Shown here: piece after piece, positions 5,543 through 10,786 of the stretch
How positions within the stretch are numbered: the stretch's first letter is position 1
Layout: every line of letters begins with the position of its first letter
DNA from: RGIG8748 sp045606045
Lineage (GTDB): Bacteria > Bacillota > Clostridia > UMGS1810
Reading direction: 5' to 3'
NCBI GenBank assembly: GCA_045606045.1
Contig: JAZURE010000065.1
Location: 1-22,874 of the forward strand
Length of the DNA: 22,874 nt
The notes under the pieces: model-generated
Seen by the model: the letters and a program-made list of their open reading frames with translations, nothing else
Databases searched by the model: none
What the model was told of the DNA's origin: nothing
Translations under genes and position numbers: made by a program

Positions 5543-5758
5543 TTAAACTTTAACTTTAAAAAAATATTCTCCTATTTCGTGCAATGGAATCTTAAGCAGC
5601 CTTACAATTTTGATAATATCATCTACCGAAAACCTAATTTTGTTGTTTAGTTTCCTTGAGAATGCAGTTTCTGATAACCCATAATCATTAACAAAGTTTG
5701 TTTGGCTTCCATATACTTCTACGATCCTTCCGCGTAATTTACTGTAATCAAAACACAT
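5543..5758 (-). CDS. Cro-like HTH regulator (DUF739-type)
   Basis: 71 residues, full length for small phage HTH regulators. It begins MCFDYSKLRGRIVEVYGSQT and continues with F-V-N-D-Y-G-L-S-E-T-A-F-S-R-K-L-N-N-K, a helix-turn-helix whose second helix is S-E-T-A-F-S-R-K-L-N, then D-D-I-I-K-I-V-R-L-L-K-I-P and an I-G-E-Y-F-F end. The F-D-Y-S-K-L-R-G-R-I start is characteristic of the DUF739 group found opposite CI repressors. It is the third ORF of the leftward early transcript, after the 38- and 26-residue ORFs, and its ribosome site (GGAGGTGAGGAT) lies in the end of the latter. Expected role: repress cI and early transcription during lytic growth. Confidence 0.85.
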   Translation of the reverse strand: MCFDYSKLRGRIVEVYGSQTNFVNDYGLSETAFSRKLNNKIRFSVDDIIKIVRLLKIPLHEIGEYFFKVKV

Positions 5759-5762
5759 ATCC

Positions 5763-5843
5763 TCACCTCCGTTTCTTCACCAAAACCCATACCATTATTG
5801 CATATGCAACAATTTCCGCGACATTTACAATAGTTTCAAACAT
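5763..5843 (-). CDS. 26-residue hydrophobic leader peptide upstream of cro
   Basis: ATG 5843 sits seven bases after a perfect AGGAGG. The peptide starts MFETIVNVAEIVAYAIMVWV and ends LVKKRR: one short membrane helix with a basic tail. Its stop (TGA, 5765-5763) is 4 bp before the cro start, and cro's ribosome site is inside its last codons, so it probably couples cro translation. It may also act as a membrane peptide. Too short for family assignment. Confidence 0.6.
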   Translation of the reverse strand: MFETIVNVAEIVAYAIMVWVLVKKRR

Positions 5844-5866
5844 TACATTACCTCCTAAAAAATATA

Positions 5867-5895
5867 TTGACAATAAGCAAAAAAAAGTATATTAT
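5867..5895 (+). promoter_or_regulatory. Promoter of the antisense RNA
   Basis: TTGACA (5867-5872), 17-bp spacer, TATTAT (5890-5895). Expected start near 5902. It points rightward, against the 38-residue ORF and cro. Confidence 0.75.
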
Positions 5896-5901
5896 ATATC
5901 C

Positions 5902-6033
5902 TTAGAGAGAGGGCTTCTGCCCTCATCTCTCACTCTATCAGCCTGTTAATCAATTCGATTAACGCTCTGATGAGGTTTAGGACTGCGGTAATCAAGAGTA
6001 CATTTTGGGTTGTAGCTTGATTACCGCTTTTTT
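5902..6033 (+). ncRNA. Predicted structured antisense RNA of about 132 nt (possible type I antitoxin)
   Basis: A complete transcription unit: promoter 5867-5895, terminator 5985-6033. Three hairpins are visible: a 5' hairpin at 5905-5929 (GAGGGC / GCCCTC, loop TTCT, extended by GAGA / TCTC past one bulge), a middle hairpin at 5937-5971 (ATCAG / CTGAT outside, GTTAATC / GATTAAC inside, loop AATTC), and the terminator. The RNA is complementary to the 38-residue ORF on the minus strand from its fifth codon to beyond its stop, leaving its ribosome site uncovered. This is the geometry of type I antitoxins that pair with the 3' part of a toxin mRNA. It lies between cro and cI, so an immunity-switch RNA is an alternative. 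Confidence 0.65.
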
Positions 6034-6046
6034 CTTTCCTGCTCAT
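5930..6046 (-). CDS. 38-residue hydrophobic peptide, candidate type I toxin
   Basis: First ORF of the leftward early transcript. ATG 6046 has AGAGGAG seven bases upstream. The N-terminus is polar and basic (MSRKEKSGNQATTQ), followed by an apolar or amphipathic helix to the end (NVLLITAVLNLIRALIELIN, then RLIE). Single-helix peptides of this size with an antisense RNA on the other strand are typical of type I toxin-antitoxin loci, and peptides of this general look occur in clostridial prophages. Promoter, ribosome site and stop are all in place. The N-terminal codons also encode the antisense terminator hairpin. A leader peptide for cro without toxicity is an alternative. Confidence 0.7.
   Translation of the reverse strand: MSRKEKSGNQATTQNVLLITAVLNLIRALIELINRLIE
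5985..6033 (+). terminator. Intrinsic terminator of the antisense RNA
   Basis: Perfect 12-bp stem GCGGTAATCAAG (5985-5996) / CTTGATTACCGC (6016-6027), 19-base loop, then six T (6028-6033). It has no U run on the minus strand, so it acts only rightward. The whole hairpin lies inside the coding sequence of the 38-residue ORF. Confidence 0.8.
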
Positions 6047-6078
6047 TGCATTACTCCTCTCTCGTTGATTACAATAAT

Positions 6079-6107
6079 AGTTTAACATTTTAAACTCTAT
6101 TTGTCAA
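6079..6107 (-). promoter_or_regulatory. Leftward early promoter (PR-like)
   Basis: On the minus strand TTGACA (6107-6102), 17-bp spacer, TAAACT (6084-6079). Expected start near 6072, upstream of the 38-residue ORF. A 16-bp dyad operator covers its -10 and part of the spacer, so CI binding should block it. Confidence 0.65.
6080..6095. promoter_or_regulatory. Dyad operator at the early promoter
   Basis: GTTTAACATTTTAAAC: half sites GTTTAA and TTAAAC are perfect inverted repeats around a 4-bp centre. It overlaps the -10 box of the leftward promoter. A related, less perfect 16-mer at 6138-6153 shares GTT-A at the left and TT-AAC at the right. Confidence 0.6.
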
Positions 6108-6111
6108 CCCC

Positions 6112-6131
6112 TTTTTTAAACTTTTTTAAAC
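6112..6131. repeat. Two tandem 10-bp repeats between the operators
   Basis: TTTTTTAAAC occurs at 6112-6121 and 6122-6131, followed by TTTTTTG. Each copy has a TTAAAC half site matching the operator, spaced about one helical turn apart, so they may be extra half sites for CI or Cro. Confidence 0.5.
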
Positions 6132-6137
6132 TTTTTT

Positions 6138-6153
6138 GTTGACATCGTTGAAC
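6138..6153. promoter_or_regulatory. Imperfect operator at the cI promoter
   Basis: GTTGACATCGTTGAAC, same length and end bases as the operator at 6080-6095. It covers the -35 box of the cI promoter, the expected place for repression by Cro or autoregulation by CI. Confidence 0.45.
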
Positions 6154-6167
6154 TTTTGTGTTATTTT
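6139..6167 (+). promoter_or_regulatory. cI promoter (PRM-like)
   Basis: TTGACA (6139-6144), 17-bp spacer, TATTTT (6162-6167); expected start near 6174. This excludes the in-frame TTG at 6156 as the cI start. Confidence 0.65.
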
Positions 6168-6191
6168 AAAATAGAAGGAGGTGCTTCGAGC

Positions 6192-6878
6192 ATGCAAGTA
6201 CCTATAGATGAATTAAAGAATCGGCTTAGACAAGCTCTTGCATATATGAATATGAAGCCAATTGACTTATCTAAAAAAACAGGGATACCTAAAAGCTCTA
6301 TAAGTCAATATATGTCTGGTCATGTAAAACCGAATAGTGAAAGAGTATACTTAATTAGTAAAGCACTTAATGTCAGCGAAGCATGGCTTATGGGGTTTGA
6401 TGTTGAACGCGAAAGAGAAGCAGAAAACAAAGTAAATCTTCAACCTCCAACAATAGCAGATAACACTGTAACATTCCCTGTAATCGGAAACATCGCTGCA
6501 GGATATGATAATATAGCCCTTGAAGATTGGTCGGGAGATACAGTTGAAATTCCCGCATCTTATCTTAAAGGAAGAAACAAGGACGATTTCTTTGTTCTCT
6601 GTGTAAAAGGTGACAGTATGTTCCCCGAATACCGCGAAAATGATAAAGTCCTTATATTAAAACAGTCCACTATGGACTATAGTGGACAAGTAGGTGCCGT
6701 TATATACGATGATGAAAACGCCACACTAAAAAAGATAGAATATAAATTCGGCGAGGATTGGATGCGCCTGGTTCCCATAAACCCTAACCACCCTATCAAG
6801 AATATAAAGGATGAAGCCCTTGAACATTGCAGAGTGCTTGGAATTCCTCAATATTTAATAAGAGAAATCGAACAATAA
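6192..6878 (+). CDS. CI-type phage repressor, HTH plus S24 LexA-like peptidase
   Basis: 228 residues from ATG 6192, which has GAAGGAGGT nine bases upstream; the longer frame starting at TTG 6156 lies within the promoter. N-terminal XRE helix-turn-helix at about residues 12-62 (D-L-S-K-K-T-G-I-P-K-S-S-I-S-Q-Y). C-terminal S24 domain: cleavage site A103-G104 (I-A-A-G-Y), nucleophile S142 in V-K-G-D-S-M-F-P, catalytic lysine K180 in N-A-T-L-K-K. All self-cleavage residues are present, so DNA damage via RecA should inactivate it and induce the prophage. It keeps the leftward early promoter shut through the GTTTAA-type operator. Divergent to the 38-residue ORF and cro. Confidence 0.96.
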   Translation: MQVPIDELKNRLRQALAYMNMKPIDLSKKTGIPKSSISQYMSGHVKPNSERVYLISKALNVSEAWLMGFDVEREREAENKVNLQPPTIADNTVTFPVIGNIAAGYDNIALEDWSGDTVEIPASYLKGRNKDDFFVLCVKGDSMFPEYRENDKVLILKQSTMDYSGQVGAVIYDDENATLKKIEYKFGEDWMRLVPINPNHPIKNIKDEALEHCRVLGIPQYLIREIEQ

Positions 6879-6909
6879 AAAAATCCGCCCTGCTACCAAC
6901 AGGACGGAT
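6877..6909 (-). terminator. Intrinsic terminator of the small RNA
   Basis: Ten-pair stem 6900-6909 / 6883-6892 with one G-U wobble, loop of seven, then seven U (plus-strand A run 6877-6883, overlapping the cI TAA). No U run follows on the + strand. Confidence 0.75.
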
Positions 6910-6964
6910 AAAGGGCACTACCAATGCCCATATAATGATATGCTAAAATGCACACCACTTATTC
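6877..6964 (-). ncRNA. Predicted small RNA of about 88 nt with two identical loops
   Basis: Transcribed leftward from the promoter at 6971-6999 to the terminator at 6909-6877. Two hairpins are visible in the RNA: GGGCA / UGCCC (6929-6913) and the terminator stem AUCCGUCCUG / CAGGGCGGAU. Both present the same seven-base loop UUGGUAG, which contains a YUNR-type U-turn (UUGG). The terminator stem has a G-U pair only in this strand, while the other strand has a C-A mismatch. The 3' end reaches the cI stop codon, so it overlaps the tail of cI mRNA slightly. No coding potential seen. Confidence 0.6.
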
Positions 6965-6983
6965 AGAAGTATTTTAGCATATC
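6937..6983. repeat. Perfect 13-bp inverted repeat upstream of int
   Basis: GATATGCTAAAAT (6937-6949) and ATTTTAGCATATC (6971-6983), separated by 21 bp. The right arm contains the -10 of the leftward promoter; the left arm repeats that -10 in mirror orientation. A binding site for a regulator of the small RNA and of int is likely; as RNA it could also form a long hairpin. Confidence 0.75.
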
Positions 6984-6999
6984 TACCTTATTTTGTCAA
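6971..6999 (-). promoter_or_regulatory. Promoter of the small RNA
   Basis: Minus strand TTGACA (6999-6994), 17-bp spacer ending in TGC, TAAAAT (6976-6971), an extended -10 promoter. Expected start near 6964. Confidence 0.75.
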
Positions 7000-7016
7000 G
7001 AAAGGAAAGATATGCC

Positions 7017-8024
7017 ATGACACGCAGAAAGGATGGAAGATGGCAAGAAAAAATAACAATTAACGGAAAGGTGCGATACTTTTACGGCAAAACCAAAGCC
7101 GAGGTAATTCGTAAATTGAGAGAATATACCGAAAAGCAGGAGCAGGGCCTTAATTTCAAAGAAGTTGCTCTTGAATGGTGGGAAGAACATGAGCCTAAAC
7201 TATCAAACAACACCAAGAAAGGCTACATACCCGCCAAAAATCGTGGCATAGAGCGTTTTTGCGATATTCCCATAAAAGAAATCACACCACCACAAATAAG
7301 TCAGCATATCAAAGAATTTTCTAAAATTCATGCCGACAAGACAGTTCGCACACAGCTTATGGTCTACAATCTCATATTTTCATATGCGGTGGAAATGGGA
7401 TATGTTCTTTTTAACCCGGTAAGGGATATAAAGGTTCCTGCCGGATTACCCAAACAAAAAAGAACGTCCCCTACTCAATCAGATATAAACACCGTGAAAA
7501 ATTCCGTTAATGTACACTTTGGTTTATTCGCATATATGGCTCTGTATACAGGTATGCGCCGCGGAGAGCTTCTCGCTCTCACTTGGTCCGATATCGACCT
7601 AAAAAGCAGAACCATACGAATTAACAAATCTTTGGAACATGTAAATAATAAACCACAATTAAAACCCCCAAAAACAGAAACAAGTATCGGTAGTGTCCCG
7701 ATATTAGACAAGCTTTTTACCGTTTTGGAATCATTAAAAAGTAAGGGCATTGTCTTTTGCAATGAACAAGGAGAATATCTCACTCAAGGTCAATTTGAAA
7801 AGAACTGGCGCATATACAAAGAAACTACTGGGATTGAAAGTACACCACATCAGTTTCGCCATGCATATGCAACGATGCTTTTTGAAGCAGGTATCCCACC
7901 CGAAGAAGCTCAAGTGCTCTTACGACACGCTCAGCTTTCTACCACAATGGATATTTATACGGACCTCAGAGATGATAAAAGGAACTCGATTTTCAGAAAA
8001 GTATATTCTGTAGATATGAACTAA
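7017..8024 (+). CDS. Phage tyrosine recombinase / integrase
   Basis: 335 residues from ATG 7017, preceded by AAAGGAAAG; an in-frame TTG at 6993 lacks a ribosome site. Domain order: a short basic arm-binding N-terminus (MTRRKDGRWQEKITINGKVR), a SAM-like core-binding domain at about 45-140, and the catalytic domain from about 155. Catalytic residues are visible: R181 (T-G-M-R-R-G-E), a lysine near K219, H278-x-x-R281 (H-Q-F-R-H), H304 (L-L-R-H) and the nucleophile Y314 (M-D-I-Y-T). It catalyses insertion into and excision from the adjacent tRNA-Ser site. The gene ends 142 bp from the tRNA 3' end. I see no clear promoter; transcripts through the cI 3' region may supply it. Confidence 0.96.
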   Translation: MTRRKDGRWQEKITINGKVRYFYGKTKAEVIRKLREYTEKQEQGLNFKEVALEWWEEHEPKLSNNTKKGYIPAKNRGIERFCDIPIKEITPPQISQHIKEFSKIHADKTVRTQLMVYNLIFSYAVEMGYVLFNPVRDIKVPAGLPKQKRTSPTQSDINTVKNSVNVHFGLFAYMALYTGMRRGELLALTWSDIDLKSRTIRINKSLEHVNNKPQLKPPKTETSIGSVPILDKLFTVLESLKSKGIVFCNEQGEYLTQGQFEKNWRIYKETTGIESTPHQFRHAYATMLFEAGIPPEEAQVLLRHAQLSTTMDIYTDLRDDKRNSIFRKVYSVDMN

Positions 8025-8034
8025 TACCTTTTAT

Positions 8035-8058
8035 TTTTTTGACACCTTTTTTGACACC
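8035..8058. repeat. Tandem 12-bp repeats next to the attachment site
   Basis: TTTTTTGACACC occurs twice head to tail (8035-8046, 8047-8058), starting 11 bp after the int stop. Position between int and the att site suggests arm-type integrase binding sites. Confidence 0.65.
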
Positions 8059-8116
8059 TTTTTACTTGTTTTTACATACTTTTATATGTTGTTTTAAGTT
8101 GGTTATAAAATACGAG

Positions 8117-8161
8117 AAAACCCTTGAAATTGCTATGTTTCAAGCAGTTTCAAGGGTTTTT
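8117..8161. terminator. Bidirectional terminator shared by int and the tRNA gene
   Basis: Thirteen-pair stem AAAACCCTTGAAA (8117-8129) / TTTCAAGGGTTTT (8148-8160), with an inner TGCT / AGCA stem. It ends in a T run on both strands, so it can stop int from the left and tRNA-Ser from the right. Confidence 0.85.
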
Positions 8162-8166
8162 CATCG

Positions 8167-8200
8167 TGGCGGAGTTGGAGGGATTTGAACCCTCGTGCCG
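8167..8200. other. Probable prophage attachment site within the tRNA-Ser 3' part
   Basis: Inferred from the position of int and its repeats beside the tRNA 3' end. The tRNA sequence stays functional across the junction, as expected when the phage carries the matching 3' segment. The second att copy is not in the window, so the core length cannot be measured; the interval marks the T arm, 3' acceptor strand and CCA. Confidence 0.55.
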
Positions 8201-8258
8201 CTCATCACGGCAACACGATTTCCAATCGTGCTCGTTATGACCACTTCGATACAACTCC
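8167..8258 (-). tRNA. tRNA-Ser (anticodon GGA)
   Basis: Minus strand, 92 nt with encoded CCA. Acceptor stem GGAGTTG (8258-8252) pairs with CAACTCC (8177-8171), discriminator G, CCA at 8169-8167. Anticodon stem CACGA / TCGTG with loop TTGGAAA gives anticodon GGA (8223-8221). A long variable arm (GCCG / CGGC) marks it as class II serine tRNA, and the T arm is GAGGGTTCAAATCCCTC. It reads UCC and UCU. The intact 3' end next to the integrase makes it the probable prophage attachment site. Confidence 0.96.
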
Positions 8259-8299
8259 ATATGGAGTCGGTGCATGCCATTAAGTACACCGACTTAAGT

Positions 8300-8328
8300 A
8301 TTATATCAGTTTTTATAGGGTTAGTCAA
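8300..8328 (-). promoter_or_regulatory. tRNA-Ser promoter
   Basis: Minus strand TTGACT (8328-8323), 17-bp spacer ending in TGA, TATAAT (8305-8300). Expected start near 8293. The leader before the tRNA holds an 8-bp hairpin (AGTCGGTG 8265-8272 / CACCGACT 8287-8294) and a 14-bp palindrome (8254-8267) that crosses the mature 5' end. Confidence 0.8.
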
Positions 8329-8350
8329 TACCTTTTTCAATTTTATTTAG

Positions 8351-9700
8351 TTAAAAATCAAAAAAATCAAGCGGATTCAAACTCTTGTTTGTATTGGTGT
8401 CTATAACCTCAAAATGAAGATGCGGTCCTGTGCTTCTGCCTGTATTGCCGACTGCGGCAATAACATCGCCCTGACCTACCTTGTCGCCCTCTTTTACATA
8501 GAGCTTACTGCAATGCGCATAAAGTGTAGTATAGCCCGTGCTATGCTCAATCTTAATCATGTTTCCATAGCCACTGTCATCCCATCCTGCAAATACTACC
8601 TTACCGCCGTCTGCAGCTTTGATGTCTGCTCCCTCGGCACCGCTTATATCTATGCCTGCATGTCTTCTTCCCTCACGGCTTCCGTATCGGGATGTGAGTA
8701 CTCCTGCAAACGGATTGGCTATGCTTCCCGAGGATTTACCCTTTGGTGTGGGTTTGGTACCGTAGAGTACGATTTCATTTACTGCATCCTCATGTAGTTC
8801 CTCTACCGATATTTCGCCAAGCTCTGTACCATTTAGAACATAGCGGGTCTTTTTGATACTGTTAAAACCGCTTTTTCCCTCTTGCTTGATATCTCTCGTA
8901 CCCTCATACATACCCGCACTTTCTTCGTATCTTGTGATGTGCTTTATGATGGTTGTCTCGGTGTAGTTTTCCTTAGCAAGAAGCCTTATATACGGAATAT
9001 CTGATTTTATTTTTACCTTTTTTGTCTTGCCCTCACGGTAGTCGGGATTTAAGCTCATAAAATCCTCTTCCGTCATACAGTAGGAAGTAAGAACGCTGTA
9101 CAAATCCGAACTTTCCGCTATATTTACTGTATCCGAGAATTCGTATGTCCTCATAAGCATCCTGTATGCCGACTCACCCGATTTTATAAGTCCATACGGC
9201 ACAAGCTCATATTCAAAAGTTACTTCATCCAGAACCTCGTAGTTTTGCGCAGATGTGCTCATCTCCTCAATGAATTTATCGTAGGAGTCTGCCCTCTCCT
9301 CACGGGAGGTAAAGGCGGCTACGGTCTTACCGTTGGATTTAACGGTGTATGCCTTTTCCATATACGGACAGTAGCTTTTTAACTTTTCGCCAAGCTCCTG
9401 TGAGGGAGTAAAGCACTTGCCCACAACGAGTTTGGGTGTTGTAACGGGTTTAACCGCTATAGCTTCTATGCCGTCAAGATAGGGCGAAAGCTCTGTATTT
9501 ATGCTGTGTATGAGGCCTTGTACATACTCACTCGAGGGAGCAGTACCTATAACCTCACCGTTTACAATTACATTGCATCCAAAATCACATGTTACTAATA
9601 AAGCAGATAGAAGAATCACCGGAGCAACACCACAGCATAAAACAAATGACTTCTTTTTGAGCCATTGGCAGATATTTGCCAACTTTTCTTTAAATAGCAT
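8351..9700 (-). CDS. Membrane-anchored G5 / M23 peptidoglycan endopeptidase
   Basis: 449 residues. One N-terminal membrane helix at about residues 18-38 with a basic start keeps the rest outside the cell. A long central region includes a LysM-like stretch (S-D-L-Y-S-V-L-T-S-Y-C) near 200 and a G5 domain at about 255-320 (E-T-T-I-I-K-H-I-T-R-Y ... N-E-I-V-L-Y-G-T). The C-terminal M23 domain from about 335 has the zinc motifs H347-x3-D351 (R-H-A-G-I-D) and H427-L-H429 (G-P-H-L-H-F-E), plus the conserved Y-A-H. It should cut peptide cross-bridges in peptidoglycan during growth or sporulation. It has its own promoter and GAGGTGA site, and is the host gene closest to the prophage. Confidence 0.92.
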   Translation of the reverse strand: MLFKEKLANICQWLKKKSFVLCCGVAPVILLSALLVTCDFGCNVIVNGEVIGTAPSSEYVQGLIHSINTELSPYLDGIEAIAVKPVTTPKLVVGKCFTPSQELGEKLKSYCPYMEKAYTVKSNGKTVAAFTSREERADSYDKFIEEMSTSAQNYEVLDEVTFEYELVPYGLIKSGESAYRMLMRTYEFSDTVNIAESSDLYSVLTSYCMTEEDFMSLNPDYREGKTKKVKIKSDIPYIRLLAKENYTETTIIKHITRYEESAGMYEGTRDIKQEGKSGFNSIKKTRYVLNGTELGEISVEELHEDAVNEIVLYGTKPTPKGKSSGSIANPFAGVLTSRYGSREGRRHAGIDISGAEGADIKAADGGKVVFAGWDDSGYGNMIKIEHSTGYTTLYAHCSKLYVKEGDKVGQGDVIAAVGNTGRSTGPHLHFEVIDTNTNKSLNPLDFFDF

Positions 9701-9771
9701 TATGTCACCTCAATGGTCTGTCTTTCAATTTCTAAGTCTTTATTATGCAAAAATGCAAAACACAATTTAGC

Positions 9772-9800
9772 ATTATAACACAGAATTTTGGAAAAAGCAA
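9772..9800 (-). promoter_or_regulatory. Promoter of the M23 peptidase gene
   Basis: Minus strand TTGCTT (9800-9795), 17-bp spacer ending in TGT, TATAAT (9777-9772). Expected start near 9765, giving a leader of about 65 nt. Confidence 0.65.
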
Positions 9801-9829
9801 GAAAAATTTGTAATATATTTGTAAACAAA

Positions 9830-10786
9830 CTATAAATTCATATCCACGCGGTTTCTTGTACCGCCGTTTATAAAGTCCTCAATGTTTTTGCCAACCTCGT
9901 CTATGCACCTCTGTCTTGATTCCAAAGCACCCCATGCCATATGTGGTGTTAATATAACATTGGAGTAATCTCTTATCTCATAAAGAGGACTTTCCTCTCT
10001 AAGCGGCTCCTGGGAATATACATCTGTACCAAAGGCCCCTATACGATTTTGCATTATTGCCTCAGCTACTGCTTTTTCGTCCGTTACAGCACCTCTTGCG
10101 GCATTTACTATTATTACACTTTGCTTCATAAGAGCAAGGCGCCTTTCATCTATGAGATGATATGTAGAATCGTTAAGCGGTGTGTGTATGGTTATAATAT
10201 CAGATTGTTTACATAGGATATCTATGTCCACAATTTTACAATCTGCTTCGGGTGTCCTTTTGGATACTATGACATTGCACCCAAAAGCCTTCGCAACATC
10301 TGCAACGCATCTTCCTATATTGCCGTAGCCTACTATACCCCATGTTTTGCCGAAAAGCTCGCAGTACATGGGATTAAGGCGGTTTGCAATACCGCTTTTG
10401 GTATATGAGCCGTCCCTTACAAAATCGGTATATTCTCTAAGGTGGCAGGCAAGCGACAATACTGTGGCTATCGTAACCTGAGAAACACTGTGCGCAGAGT
10501 AGCCCTCTACATTGCACACGGCGATGCCGTTTTGTCTGCACCAGTTTACATCCACATTGTCATATCCTGTGGCAAAGAGGCATATGAGTCTTAATTTTTT
10601 TGCATCTTTAAGATTATCTTTATTAAGCTTAACCTTATTTACTATAACAATATCGCTGTCGGCAATCCTTTCCGAAACCTTATCGCAGGGTGTAGAGGGA
10701 TAGACTGTGCAATATCCTTTCTCTTCTATAGGTTTTATGGAAATGCCGTCGCCAAGGGTATTTGCATCAAGTATTGTTATCTTCAT
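9830..10786 (-). CDS. NAD-dependent D-2-hydroxyacid dehydrogenase
   Basis: 318 residues, the usual family length. The NAD-binding Rossmann fold shows G-I-V-G-Y-G-N-I-G-R (GxGxxG) near residue 152. The catalytic set is present: Arg in N-A-A-R-G-A-V-T-D-E, Glu in T-D-V-Y-S-Q-E-P, and His in L-T-P-H-M-A-W-G. These enzymes reduce 2-oxoacids such as hydroxypyruvate or glyoxylate with NAD(P)H; closest in look to the glycerate dehydrogenase/hydroxypyruvate reductase type, but the substrate cannot be fixed from sequence. ATG 10786 has GGAGGAGAGG upstream and overlaps the end of the QueG-like gene by 20 bp, so it ends the spoIIA-sigF transcription unit. Confidence 0.92.
   Translation of the reverse strand: MKITILDANTLGDGISIKPIEEKGYCTVYPSTPCDKVSERIADSDIVIVNKVKLNKDNLKDAKKLRLICLFATGYDNVDVNWCRQNGIAVCNVEGYSAHSVSQVTIATVLSLACHLREYTDFVRDGSYTKSGIANRLNPMYCELFGKTWGIVGYGNIGRCVADVAKAFGCNVIVSKRTPEADCKIVDIDILCKQSDIITIHTPLNDSTYHLIDERRLALMKQSVIIVNAARGAVTDEKAVAEAIMQNRIGAFGTDVYSQEPLREESPLYEIRDYSNVILTPHMAWGALESRQRCIDEVGKNIEDFINGGTRNRVDMNL

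Larger units (their letters stand above)
1..8176. mobile_element. Prophage, integrase-side end (partial)
   Basis: Phage early genes (replication initiator fragment, HNH nuclease, RecT), a divergent cI/cro immunity region and a tyrosine integrase run without a break up to the 3' end of a tRNA-Ser gene. Beyond it all genes are ordinary housekeeping genes. The integrase ends 142 bp from the tRNA 3' end, the usual layout for insertion at a tRNA attachment site. The right border is placed inside the tRNA 3' part by inference. The left end, with structural and lysis genes and the second att copy, lies outside the window. Confidence 0.9.

Noticed and set aside
6156..6191. Longer cI start at TTG 6156
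   Set aside because: It lies between the -35 and -10 of the cI promoter, upstream of the predicted transcript start; ATG 6192 has a proper ribosome site.
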